Assembly (NCBI GenBank): GCA_002371215.1
Contig: DFGL01000060.1
Span: forward strand, 1 to 64,000
Direction of reading: 5' to 3'
DNA length: 64,000 bases
Source: Ruminococcaceae bacterium UBA3751
Lineage (GTDB): Bacteria; Bacillota; Clostridia; Oscillospirales; Acutalibacteraceae
A model generated the notes under the pieces. It had not been told where the DNA came from, did not search any database, and worked only from the letters and a program-made list of their open reading frames with translations. This document shows, piece after piece, positions 16,845 through 25,030 of the stretch (position 1 is its first letter; each line of letters starts with the position of its first letter). The position numbers and the translations under genes are program-made.

Positions 16845-17181
16845 ATGAAAATTCTACTTATTGCCGACGTTCATCATCGTTCCGGATATAAGGGATATAA
16901 CGCATAAAAAATCGTTTAATGAAGGCGTAAGGTATACGGGAAAAATAAAGGAAGCCCCCTGCCCTCCCGATATAAACACCGGCGAACTCAGAGAGCTTTC
17001 GCCCTTTCTTAAAGCTGCGGTTTTCGGGCACGACCACAAAAACAGCTTTGAAACGGAGCTTATGGGAGTAAAGCTGATTCAGTGCGCGGGAGCGGGGCTT
17101 GAATGTTACGAATATCCTCAACGCCCGAGCATAAAACTTCTGGATACAAAAACGCTTAAAACCGAATACATAAAAATATAG
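16845..17181 (+). pseudogene. Metallophosphoesterase remnant with internal deletion
   Basis: From ATG 16845 the frame reads MKILLIADVHHRSGYKGYNA and stops. This is the start of a calcineurin-like phosphoesterase, with the first metal-binding Asp and His (ADVHHR). From about 16900 another frame continues as KSFNEGVRYTG...PPDINTG, then VFGHDHKNSFE, GVKLIQCAGAG and a C-terminal strand set ending at 17181. This is the end of the purple-acid-phosphatase-like family, GHDH being the last metal motif. The middle 150-200 residues, with the other metal ligands, are missing. The join is out of frame, so no active enzyme can be made. The intact consensus promoter and terminator suggest a recent deletion. 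Confidence 0.8.
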
Positions 17182-17206
17182 TGGGTGAAAAATCACCCAC
17201 TGTTTT
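17181..17206 (+). terminator. Intrinsic terminator after the pseudogene
   Basis: GTGGGTGA and TCACCCAC (17181-17188 and 17193-17200) around AAAA, then TGTTTTT. The stem begins on the last base of the stop codon. Confidence 0.85.
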
Positions 17207-17265
17207 TATTTGCTCCGAGTGTTTATACCGCAAAGTTTCTCACCTGCGGCGAACAGGTCAGGCTT

Positions 17266-18768
17266 TTATTCTGTTTCCGCCATAATCCCATAGTGGTCGG
17301 ACACATAGCCCTCGGTCAGATTATTGAGCACCTCGTAGCTCTTACCTTTTTTGCTTGTAAAGATAAAGTCAATAGGCTTATCCCCGGTATCTGTATAGCC
17401 CCAGTCCTGCCAGGTTGCGCATTCGCCTTTGGTAGTATCGTTAAGCACAGAGGTTATTATTTTATACGCGTCACTGTCAGAGGTTGAATTAAAATCTCCC
17501 GTCAGGATAATGTCTATATCCTTATACTGCGCTTTTATTTCAGCTGTTTTTTCAACTATGAGCTTTGCGCCGAAGCTGACAGCCTCCTCGCTTGAATTAT
17601 CAAGATGAGTATTCAAAAAAGCAATAAGCCTTCCGCTATTCCTGTTTTTAAGAATCGCGTATGAGCAGATACGGTTACAGCCCGCCTCTTTCTTCTCGCC
17701 GTTTTCATCCGTATAGGTGAAGCGGCTTTCCCTGTCGGGAGTCTGAGAAAGCCAGAAGGTGTCTGTATCAACTGCTTCATAAATATCCTTCACCCAGAAA
17801 ATGCCATTCATTTCGCTCGTGTTTTCATCGCCGTCGCCTCCGCGTTTAACAGCGTAGCTTTCATACTCGGGCATATTCTTATTTATGTAGTCGAGCCACT
17901 CTGAATTAAGCTCCTGGGTACCTATAAGAGCAGGGTCTTCATAACGCATATAGTTTACAAAGCGCTCTTTTCTGTCCTTACCCGCCGTATCGTCAAACGG
18001 AGTTCCCCACGGCGCCGCAAGATTAAAGCTTACAACGCGGTTTTCAGCGTAATACCCGCCGTCATCGAAAAGCGGTTCGCGCACGTCCTTCGGCATCATT
18101 ACGCATCCTGCGGCAATAACTGCGCACAGCAAAACGGACATAATTACGCCGCCTTTAAGGCTGCGTTTTTTCTTTTTATCGGTTAATAAGTGAAGCACTG
18201 ATTCCAGCGCATAAATAGCCATTGTAACGTAAAAGCCGATTCTTATCTCTCCGCCGTTTGCGCAAACGAGAACGGAAAGCGCGCCGAAAACGGCAGTATT
18301 AATCAGGCTGAAAACAAGATTTCTCAGCCCGCCGTTTTCTGTTGCGGAAAACAGCGAATTAATTATAACGGCAAGTGAAAGAAGTATAACGCATACCATA
18401 GCAAGCACGGCAAAAAGGTAATCGCTGCTCCATACGCCTATACCAAGACCGTGATTTACTATGCTGAGAATAAACGCTATAAGCGATACCTTTTTATGCC
18501 CCGCATAGTACATTGGAAGACACATAGAAAGCAGCGGGGTAAAAAACAAAACGAGCCTTACAATATGAAGCGGTGTTTTAACGGCTGAATTTTTAAGCAG
18601 CGCCTTAAAGTTTTCTACCTTTTCAACCTCTGCGGCAGCCTTTTTTGCGTCCTGCTCAAGCATTTCATCGTGTTTATAATACATAAGGTTTACGCCGCAC
18701 TCCGGACAGTTTTGTTTTAAATAAAACGCGCTTAATTTTTTACCGCACTTTGGGCATTTACTGCTCAC
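17266..18768 (-). CDS. Zinc-ribbon, multi-pass membrane and EEP-phosphatase fusion
   Basis: 500 aa. Residues 1-27 are a zinc ribbon (C5-x2-C8, C21-x2-C24). Residues about 65-225 contain about five to six membrane segments. Residues about 240-500 are an endonuclease/exonuclease/phosphatase domain with the family's metal and catalytic residues: Q285-E286, H388 in NTHLD, D425-N427 in TGDFN, and D491-H492 in SDHYG. Such domains cleave phosphodiester or phosphomonoester bonds in nucleic acids, inositol phosphates or sphingolipids. The membrane segments predict the catalytic domain lies outside the cytoplasm if their number is even relative to the N-terminus; this was not determined. The gene overlaps the end of the transporter gene by 11 nt, so the two are translated together. 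The substrate is unknown. Confidence 0.82.
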   Translation of the reverse strand: MSSKCPKCGKKLSAFYLKQNCPECGVNLMYYKHDEMLEQDAKKAAAEVEKVENFKALLKNSAVKTPLHIVRLVLFFTPLLSMCLPMYYAGHKKVSLIAFILSIVNHGLGIGVWSSDYLFAVLAMVCVILLSLAVIINSLFSATENGGLRNLVFSLINTAVFGALSVLVCANGGEIRIGFYVTMAIYALESVLHLLTDKKKKRSLKGGVIMSVLLCAVIAAGCVMMPKDVREPLFDDGGYYAENRVVSFNLAAPWGTPFDDTAGKDRKERFVNYMRYEDPALIGTQELNSEWLDYINKNMPEYESYAVKRGGDGDENTSEMNGIFWVKDIYEAVDTDTFWLSQTPDRESRFTYTDENGEKKEAGCNRICSYAILKNRNSGRLIAFLNTHLDNSSEEAVSFGAKLIVEKTAEIKAQYKDIDIILTGDFNSTSDSDAYKIITSVLNDTTKGECATWQDWGYTDTGDKPIDFIFTSKKGKSYEVLNNLTEGYVSDHYGIMAETE

Positions 18769-20227
18769 TCAGCTCACCTCCCGAAACCTTTTTAGACAGC
18801 GCCTCGTGACGCTCCTCAAGGTCATTTCTTATCATTTCAAGGCGCTTACCCGTAAGGGTGTAAAACGCATACGGAATAAGCGATAAAAGCCCGAGCGCCC
18901 ACGGTACAAAGGTAAACAGCGCCCAGATATAAAGGTCGGTTTTATCGCCCTTCTGAGCAACCTGCATTCCCGCCTCATTGCTTACGAACGAAAGCCCGAT
19001 TACAGGCAGCAGCGCCGTACCGATTGAGGTTGAAATTGAGCCTGTAAGCTTACCGACAAAGGTGAGAACGGAAAAGGTTATACCCTCCGTTCTTTCGCCC
19101 GTTTTCCATTCCATATAATCCACAGTATCGCCAATCATTTCCGTAGGGATAACCATATTTATTGTATTAAAGAAGCTGAATATGAAATTCTGTACCATAA
19201 GTATAACCGAAACGGCGACAACGCTTGTATTGTAAAACCTCAGCCCCGCTACAAAGGTTACGGTGCCGACAACAAAACGAACTACTATGTTGAGCATTAC
19301 TATCTGTCTGTTGTCAAATCTCTTTTTCAGTTTTGGTATAAGAAGGTAAGTAAGGAAGCCGAAAACAGTTCCCGGCAGAGAAATCCAGAGCACGGCTGAC
19401 GAGAGATTGAGCACCTCTGAATAATAATACGTCTGAAAAACGCCCGCAAGTCCCGTAAGCGCACCGATGACGTTACCTACGATGATTAACAGCAGGGGCT
19501 TATTTCTGAACATTACCTTAAAGCCCTCAAGAACCGAGGGTTCCTTAATTGACTGAACAACGCGCTCTTTCGTTTTTCTTCCCGCAAGCGAGAAAACGAA
19601 AACAATCATAACCGCCGCAATAACGGCAAGAATCAGAAAATCCTTTGAAAGCGACAGCCCCCACACTCCGTTATTAGTTAAATCCATCATTACGGGAAGG
19701 AAGGTAAGCGACAGCCCGCCTAAAAGACTTGAAATAAAGCGAGCCGTTGAAATAGCCCTCGTTCTGTCGCTCGGAAGCGGAGAAATAGCCGTGCTCATTC
19801 CCCAGAAAGGTACGTCGCCGAGGGTGTAAATAAACTCCCAGAGAATATATGATATATACATATACGCAATTTTTACGCCCGTGCTTTTTGCATCGGCAAG
19901 TATTTCCGGCCCCGCAAAAAACAAAACGGTTGTAATTGCAAGCGGTATAGGCACGAAAAGCAGATACGGTCTTAATTTACCGTAGCGCGTTCTAGTTTTA
20001 TCAATTATGCTACCCATAAGCGGGTCGTTTACCGCGTCCCAAAGGCCTGTAACAAGAATCATCGTTGCAACAGCCTGCTGCGGTATACCGAATACCTTTG
20101 TTAAAAACAGAGAAAGATAACCGCCCGCAAAAAGATTATAGCCGAAAACCTGACCGGCATTAGCAAAGCCGTAAGCGAGGTTTTCTTTAACTCCGACATA
20201 GCGGAGCTCGTGCTTTTTTACGCTCAT
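18758..20227 (-). CDS. GPH-family sugar:cation symporter
   Basis: 489 aa with about 12 membrane segments. The N-terminal half carries DAVNDPLMGSIIDKTRTRYG, the signature of glycoside-pentoside-hexuronide:cation symporters (MelB/XynP type), in which the two Asp of DxxxDP help bind the coupling cation. The start region KENLAYGFANAGQVFGYNL is also typical. The substrate cannot be read from sequence. No glycoside hydrolase accompanies it; it is instead coupled by an 11-nt overlap to the EEP phosphatase fusion, suggesting that the transported compound is related to that enzyme's product (inference). A 41-aa membrane peptide gene lies 9 nt upstream and may be the first gene of the operon. Confidence 0.88.
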   Translation of the reverse strand: MSVKKHELRYVGVKENLAYGFANAGQVFGYNLFAGGYLSLFLTKVFGIPQQAVATMILVTGLWDAVNDPLMGSIIDKTRTRYGKLRPYLLFVPIPLAITTVLFFAGPEILADAKSTGVKIAYMYISYILWEFIYTLGDVPFWGMSTAISPLPSDRTRAISTARFISSLLGGLSLTFLPVMMDLTNNGVWGLSLSKDFLILAVIAAVMIVFVFSLAGRKTKERVVQSIKEPSVLEGFKVMFRNKPLLLIIVGNVIGALTGLAGVFQTYYYSEVLNLSSAVLWISLPGTVFGFLTYLLIPKLKKRFDNRQIVMLNIVVRFVVGTVTFVAGLRFYNTSVVAVSVILMVQNFIFSFFNTINMVIPTEMIGDTVDYMEWKTGERTEGITFSVLTFVGKLTGSISTSIGTALLPVIGLSFVSNEAGMQVAQKGDKTDLYIWALFTFVPWALGLLSLIPYAFYTLTGKRLEMIRNDLEERHEALSKKVSGGELSEQ

Positions 20228-20236
20228 TATTCCCCC

Positions 20237-20362
20237 CTACTTCTTTTTGATTTTTTTGAAATAAACTACCAGTCCTGCGACTAAGCCGATAATAAACGCC
20301 GCCGTTATTATTCCCGCCGCAGCTCCGGCTGAAACCTCAGCCGACAGAAGATAAAAGTTCAT
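20237..20362 (-). CDS. 41-aa single-span membrane peptide
   Basis: The ORF begins MNFYLLSAEVSAGAAAGIIT, continues through a Gly/Ala/Ile/Val helix and ends in a basic tail VVYFKKIKKK. One membrane span with a positive C-terminus predicts the N-terminus outside or in the membrane. GAGG is 6 nt upstream of the ATG, and an extended -10 box lies at 20393-20401. The symporter gene follows after 9 nt. It could be a small accessory subunit or regulator of that transporter; this is inference from position only. Confidence 0.65.
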   Translation of the reverse strand: MNFYLLSAEVSAGAAAGIITAAFIIGLVAGLVVYFKKIKKK

Positions 20363-20392
20363 ATTTTTCCTCTTTTCTTAAAATGTAAAATA

Positions 20393-20401
20393 ATTATATC
20401 A
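20393..20401 (-). promoter_or_regulatory. Extended -10 promoter of the symporter operon
   Basis: Minus-strand TGATATAAT, i.e. TG-N-TATAAT, with no good -35 box. ATTACA-GGGT-TGTAAT, a 6-bp dyad at 20421-20436, lies just upstream and could be an operator for either divergent gene. Confidence 0.45.
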
Positions 20402-20473
20402 TATAAGCTACACAAAAATCATTACAGGGTTGTAATAATTTTTTCCAATTTTGTAAATTTTGTTTAAATACTA

Positions 20474-20502
20474 TTGCATTATTGTAATTTTTATATTACT
20501 AT
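20474..20502 (+). promoter_or_regulatory. Promoter of GH25 gene 1, likely leaderless start
   Basis: TTGCAT (20474-20479), 17 nt, TACTAT (20497-20502). The ATG follows after 6 nt at 20509, at the expected transcription start. No Shine-Dalgarno sequence precedes it. Confidence 0.55.
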
Positions 20503-20508
20503 ACTAAT

Positions 20509-21360
20509 ATGCCAACTAACACCAAAAAACGAAAAAAGACGACTTCCACCGCGAAAACAAAGACAAAAAAGGGTGGAAACAGCAAAAAAAAGAGAAAAAA
20601 GAATAAAAAATACGATAAAAAAACAATAATCATCCTAAGCGTTGCCGTTCTGAGCGTTATTGCGCTTTTTGTAATAATTTTTACAGTTAAAGGCAGCCAC
20701 ACGAGGAACAACCCCGTTAACCTTAAGGGCGACGTTGCATGGGGAATTGACGTTTCCTCACACAACGGAAAGATAGACTGGGAAAAGGTTTCAAAAAAAG
20801 CGGAATTTGCCTTTATCCGCGTAGGCTACAGCGGATGGGCAAAGGGCGAAAATAACGCTGATAAAAAGGCTAAATACAACCTTTCCCAAGCCAATAAGTA
20901 TAAGGTACCTGCAGGGGTTTACTACTATTCCCAGGCTACAAACGAAAAAGAGGCGAAAAAGGAAGCTGAATTCCTTCTTAACAGGATTAAGGGCTATGAT
21001 ATTTCACTCCCGGTCGTTATTGACTTTGAATATCCCACAAGGGGCAAAAAGCGCATAGGACGGCTCCATATGGCTCACCTTTCAAAAAAGGAAAAAACCG
21101 CCGTTATAAACGCCTTTTGCGACAGAGTTCGTAAAGAGGGCTACACTCCCGGGGTTTACGCTTCAACCTCCGTTTATGAATCTGAGCTTAACGTAAAGGA
21201 TTTCCCAAAGGACGTTTTTATCTGGGTTGCGGATTATAACAGGAAAAACACATACTCGGGATACTACGATATTTGGCAGTACAGCGACAGCGGAACCTGC
21301 AAGGGAATCAAAAGCAGCGACGTTGATTTAAACTATTTTTATATAAAGAACAGGCTATGA
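20509..21360 (+). CDS. Membrane-anchored GH25 lysozyme (muramidase)
   Basis: 283 aa. The very basic N-terminus (Lys/Thr-rich, 1-38) and one hydrophobic span (about 39-60) tether the enzyme to the outer face of the membrane. Residues about 75-283 are a glycoside hydrolase 25 barrel of the Chalaropsis type, which cuts the MurNAc-GlcNAc bond of peptidoglycan. Visible are GIDVSSHNG with D81, RVGYSG, GVYYYSQA, the catalytic pair D172-x-E174 in VIDFEYP, and WQYSDSG near the end. The start ATG has no ribosome binding site and lies 6 nt past the -10 box, suggesting leaderless translation. A second GH25 gene overlaps the stop region. Likely role: remodelling of its own wall during growth or sporulation (inferred). 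Confidence 0.92.
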   Translation: MPTNTKKRKKTTSTAKTKTKKGGNSKKKRKKNKKYDKKTIIILSVAVLSVIALFVIIFTVKGSHTRNNPVNLKGDVAWGIDVSSHNGKIDWEKVSKKAEFAFIRVGYSGWAKGENNADKKAKYNLSQANKYKVPAGVYYYSQATNEKEAKKEAEFLLNRIKGYDISLPVVIDFEYPTRGKKRIGRLHMAHLSKKEKTAVINAFCDRVRKEGYTPGVYASTSVYESELNVKDFPKDVFIWVADYNRKNTYSGYYDIWQYSDSGTCKGIKSSDVDLNYFYIKNRL

Positions 21361-21368
21361 GGTGTAAT

Positions 21369-23180
21369 ATGAAAAAAGCTTCAAAATTTACAGCGCTGAT
21401 ACTTGCGGTAATTACGGCATTTTCAATGCCGTTTTCGGCTTACGCTTTTAAAGGCACCACCATTTTTAATTCCAAAACCTACACCCATCAGGACAGATTT
21501 TCGGGCATTCCGATTGTTCAGGGAATTGACGTTTCAAAGCACAACGGCAATATTAACTGGGCAAAGGTTAAAGCGGCAGGCGTTAAATACGCTATTATCC
21601 GCGTTGGCTACAGAGGCTACGGAGACTCGGGAAAGCTCGTTTATGACAGTAAATTCAACGAATACATAAACGCTGCCTATGCTCAGGGACTTGATATAGG
21701 AATTTATTTCTATTCTCAGGCTGTAAACACGAAGGAAGCAACCGAAGAGGCTAATTATGCACTGAAAAAAATCAACTCCTACAAATCAAAAATCACTCTT
21801 CCCGTTTACTACGACTATGAATTCGCTGACGTTTCAACAGGCAGACTTGATACAGCATGGAGAACGGGAAAGCTTAATAAAAACGGTATGACCGCCAACG
21901 CTAAGGCGTTTTGCTCAACGATTGAAAATGCGGGCTTTGACGCAGGTATTTACGCAAGCAAATATTTTTACTACGACAATCTCAATTACGAGGACCTCCA
22001 GGATAAATACGATATATGGGTTGCAAACTATGCAACTAAAACCACCTATAAAGGCACCTTCAGAATATGGCAGTTTTCGTCAGAGGGCAAGGTTAACGGC
22101 ATTACGGGAAACGTTGACGCAAATTTCCTTTACAAAACATATACCGTAGACATTGAAAAGCAGGCGTACACCGGTAAGGAAATTAAACCATACATCCCCC
22201 TGAAAAGCGGAAGCACTGAGCTTATTAAGGGCGAGGATTATTACGTTACCTTTGCAAACAATATAAATTACGGCACAGCGAGCGTTACCGTAACGGGCGT
22301 TAATAAATACGCAGATATTCCAAAAAAGACCTACTATTTTGAGATTGTGCCTACGGCAGTTACAGGAGTTACGCTTACTAAGCGAAGCGCCGGAAGCATT
22401 ACTCTGAAATGGGACGAACACCCCGCTGCAGAGGGATACCAAATAAAATACTATACTGCAAACGGCGGCTACGTTGCGGGCGAAACCACTGATACAAGCT
22501 ACACCGTTACCGGACTTGCGGGCTCAAGCTGGTACTATTTTACTGTATCCGCTGTTAAAAGCGTAAGCGGCAAAAAGTACTACGGAATTGAAAGCGAAAA
22601 GCAAAGACTTATTACAAAGCCTGACAAGGTAACGGGAATCAGAACCGCCTCAAGAAAAAAGAACTCAGCTGTTATTAAGTGGAACGCACAACCGAACGCT
22701 TCGCACTACAAGGTGTTTAAATATAATCCAAACGCAAAAAAATACGAGCTTGTCGGAATAACAAACACCAACAGCATAAACGTTAAGCATATTGCTGCAA
22801 ATTCAAAATTCAAAATTAAGGTACGGGGAGCCGTTATAACCGAAAGAGGTAAAGAAGTCTGGGGTGCAAACAGCAAGGCTTACAATGATTACTCCTCCCC
22901 TGCAACGCCAAAAATCAAATCCGCTAAAAAGGCGGCGGACAAAATGATTACGGCAAAGTGGAAGGGCGTAAGCAATATTAAAGGCTATCAGATTCAGTAC
23001 GCGCAGAGCGCAACCTTTACCGTAAAAAAGAAAAAGGTAAATACAACTAATTCAAATTCGCTTATCTTCAAAGCGAAGGGCGGCGGCTCAAGCTACTATG
23101 TAAGAGTAAGGGCTTATACAAAGCACTACGGCAAAACCTATTACTCCGACTGGAGCAAAGCAATCCACGTTTATATGTAA
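21369..23180 (+). CDS. Secreted GH25 lysozyme with Ig-like and three FN3 domains
   Basis: 603 aa from ATG 21369, chosen because GAGGTG lies 4-5 nt upstream; an in-frame ATG at 21357 overlaps the previous gene's stop by 4 nt. A signal peptide covers about residues 1-26 (MKKASK...AYAF). The GH25 catalytic domain covers about 45-255, with GIDVSKHNG (D54), GYRGYG, GIYFYSQA, catalytic D149-x-E151 and RIWQFSSEG. It is followed by an Ig-like domain (YTGKEIKPY...GTASVTVTG, about 260-325) and three fibronectin type III modules (about 330-600). It cleaves peptidoglycan outside the cell; the extra modules probably bind wall or host glycans. The Ig-like/FN3 pairing recurs in the secreted protein at 8661-12692. 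Transcribed with GH25 gene 1. Confidence 0.92.
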   Translation: MKKASKFTALILAVITAFSMPFSAYAFKGTTIFNSKTYTHQDRFSGIPIVQGIDVSKHNGNINWAKVKAAGVKYAIIRVGYRGYGDSGKLVYDSKFNEYINAAYAQGLDIGIYFYSQAVNTKEATEEANYALKKINSYKSKITLPVYYDYEFADVSTGRLDTAWRTGKLNKNGMTANAKAFCSTIENAGFDAGIYASKYFYYDNLNYEDLQDKYDIWVANYATKTTYKGTFRIWQFSSEGKVNGITGNVDANFLYKTYTVDIEKQAYTGKEIKPYIPLKSGSTELIKGEDYYVTFANNINYGTASVTVTGVNKYADIPKKTYYFEIVPTAVTGVTLTKRSAGSITLKWDEHPAAEGYQIKYYTANGGYVAGETTDTSYTVTGLAGSSWYYFTVSAVKSVSGKKYYGIESEKQRLITKPDKVTGIRTASRKKNSAVIKWNAQPNASHYKVFKYNPNAKKYELVGITNTNSINVKHIAANSKFKIKVRGAVITERGKEVWGANSKAYNDYSSPATPKIKSAKKAADKMITAKWKGVSNIKGYQIQYAQSATFTVKKKKVNTTNSNSLIFKAKGGGSSYYVRVRAYTKHYGKTYYSDWSKAIHVYM

Positions 23181-23186
23181 TAAAAA

Positions 23187-23211
23187 GCGACTGATTTCTC
23201 AGTCGCCTTTT
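23187..23211 (+). terminator. Intrinsic terminator of the GH25 operon
   Basis: GCGACTGA and TCAGTCGC around TTTC (23187-23206), then CTTTTTG. It starts 6 nt after the stop codon. Confidence 0.9.
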
Positions 23212-23214
23212 TGT

Positions 23215-23262
23215 TTTTGTTTTACTTATTGTAACGAATAACTCTTAACTATTATTCTTTAA
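23215..23262. repeat. Dispersed intergenic repeat, copy D
   Basis: Read on the minus strand it gives AATTAAAGAATAATAGTTAA, then GAGTTATTCGTTACAATAAG, the same core as copies A and C. It overlaps the stop codon and last codons of the HAD gene. Confidence 0.5.
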
Positions 23263-24108
23263 TTCCTCTTCCGCCTTGCCGCTCATTATGTACTGCAGCA
23301 AATCGGCAACGCAGCCCTGATTGCAATGGCAGGCTTCAAACTTACAGATTTTATGGATTGCCTTTGGCGCCTGCCCCGCGCACGCGGGAAGTCCTACGGT
23401 TTTGAGCATATCCCAGTCGTTATAATAATCGCCGATTGCGGCAACGTGGCTTTTTTCAATGCCGAGCATATCCGCAAGCTTCATAATTCCAACGCCCTTA
23501 TGGGTATCCTTCTGGAGCATTTCAAGCGAAAAGGCGGAGGAACTCATAAAGTTTGCCTCTGCGTCCTTTTCCTTATTCTCCTTACGGATAAGGCTCTGGA
23601 GCTTATTGATTGTAAACGGATTTGACCAGAAAATTACCTTCATCCAGCCATCCTTAGGCACATCGTCAAGGGATTTGACGTATTCGTGGGGCGCTTTGTC
23701 AAAGTACATAGTTGACATCGCGAGCAGCCCGCTTTTTACTATATAAACGTAGTCGTCAAAATAAACGCCTATATCAACGCTCTTGAAAATTTCATCGTAT
23801 TCCTTAGCGATATAGCGAACAAATTCCTGACCCTTTTCTCCGATTGTACTGCGCCAGAGCATTTTCCGCTCTTTATAATCGTAAAGCCCTGCGCCGTTTA
23901 AAACAACAGCGGGCTGATTCGGGGTGATTCTGTTATAATTTCTTTCAAGGCTTGACTGAAGCCTTCCCGAAGCGAGGGTAAAATTGCCCCCGCGCTCCGT
24001 AAACTCCTTAATTGCGTAGTAATTACGCTTAGGGAGCTTTCTCAGCTTATTATTCAACGTTCCGTCTATATCGGAAACTACAAGCCAGTTTTCAAAGGTC
24101 TTTTCCAT
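23245..24108 (-). CDS. Cof-type HAD-superfamily phosphatase
   Basis: 287 aa. Motif I is SDIDGT with nucleophile D13 and D15, and the C-terminal motif is GDYYNDWDML, which binds Mg2+. The long middle cap places it in the Cof/YbiV (HAD IIB) group. Members dephosphorylate sugar phosphates, pyridoxal phosphate or nucleotide-derived phosphates; the substrate cannot be told here. It is the last gene of the large minus-strand operon, starting 1 nt beyond the rluA-family stop region. The final codons (ELKNNS) lie in DNA that matches a dispersed repeat, so its original C-terminus may have been replaced. Confidence 0.9.
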   Translation of the reverse strand: MEKTFENWLVVSDIDGTLNNKLRKLPKRNYYAIKEFTERGGNFTLASGRLQSSLERNYNRITPNQPAVVLNGAGLYDYKERKMLWRSTIGEKGQEFVRYIAKEYDEIFKSVDIGVYFDDYVYIVKSGLLAMSTMYFDKAPHEYVKSLDDVPKDGWMKVIFWSNPFTINKLQSLIRKENKEKDAEANFMSSSAFSLEMLQKDTHKGVGIMKLADMLGIEKSHVAAIGDYYNDWDMLKTVGLPACAGQAPKAIHKICKFEACHCNQGCVADLLQYIMSGKAEEELKNNS

Positions 24109-24109
24109 T

Positions 24110-25030
24110 TCAGACCTCCCTTAGTTTATTGAGAAACGAAGTGAAATACGGCGGCAGCTCGCTTTCAAACTCCATATATTTTCCGCTTCTCGGGTGGACA
24201 AAGCCTATCTGCTTTGCGTGGAGGCACTGTCCGTTAAGTCCCTTTATAACCTTTTTGGGACCGTAAACCTCATCGCCCGCAACGGGGTGGCCGATATACG
24301 CCATATGAACTCTTATCTGGTGAGTTCTGCCCGTTTCAAGCTCGCAGCGGATATGTGTAAAACCGTCATAGCGCTTAATGACCTTGTAATGAGTTGTAGC
24401 CGCCTTGGAATTCTTCAGCGTTACAGCCATTTTCTTTCTGTCCTTAACGCTTCTGCCTATCGGCTCATTGACCGTACCGCTCTCCTCTTTTACGTTGCCG
24501 TAAACTACAGACTCGTAGGCGCGGGTGAACGAATGGTCCTTAATCTGAGAGGCAAGTCCCAAATGCGCTAAATCGTTTTTTGCAACGATGAGAAGCCCCG
24601 AGGTGTTTTTATCAATACGGTGAACTATCCCTGGGCGGATTACCCCGTTTATACCCGAAAGACTGCCTTTGCAGTGGTACATTAGCGCGTTTACGAGCGT
24701 ACCCTCGTAGTTTCCGCTCGCAGGGTGAACTACCATTCCCTTTGGCTTGTTTACAACAAGCAGGTCGCTGTCCTCATAGACAATATCAAGCGGGATATTT
24801 TCAGGCAACACCTCAAGCGGCTTTGCATCGGGAACAGTAACGGTGATTTTGTCGCCGCCCCTCAGCTTATAGTTTTTGCTCAGCGCAAGTCCGTTTACCT
24901 CAGCCCCGCCGCCGTCAATTATCTTTTGAACGGCAGAGCGGGTAAAGCCCTCAAGCGCTTCAACAAGGTATTTATCAAGCCTTACGCCCGAATTCTCTTC
25001 GCTTACGGTGAAAGAATAGTTTTCAGGCAT
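24110..25030 (-). CDS. RluA-family 23S rRNA pseudouridine synthase (RluD-like)
   Basis: 306 aa. An N-terminal S4 RNA-binding domain (about 15-70: GVRLDKYLVEALEGFTRSAV) is followed by the catalytic domain with HRIDKNTSGLLIVAKND, where D140 is the essential Asp, and LETGRTHQIRVH. It isomerises uridines in large-subunit rRNA; the exact positions modified by this Firmicute member (YlyB type) are not known from sequence. The start codon overlaps the end of lspA by 8 nt. The order ileS-lspA-rluA family is conserved with Bacillus ylyA/lspA/ylyB. Confidence 0.92.
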   Translation of the reverse strand: MPENYSFTVSEENSGVRLDKYLVEALEGFTRSAVQKIIDGGGAEVNGLALSKNYKLRGGDKITVTVPDAKPLEVLPENIPLDIVYEDSDLLVVNKPKGMVVHPASGNYEGTLVNALMYHCKGSLSGINGVIRPGIVHRIDKNTSGLLIVAKNDLAHLGLASQIKDHSFTRAYESVVYGNVKEESGTVNEPIGRSVKDRKKMAVTLKNSKAATTHYKVIKRYDGFTHIRCELETGRTHQIRVHMAYIGHPVAGDEVYGPKKVIKGLNGQCLHAKQIGFVHPRSGKYMEFESELPPYFTSFLNKLREV

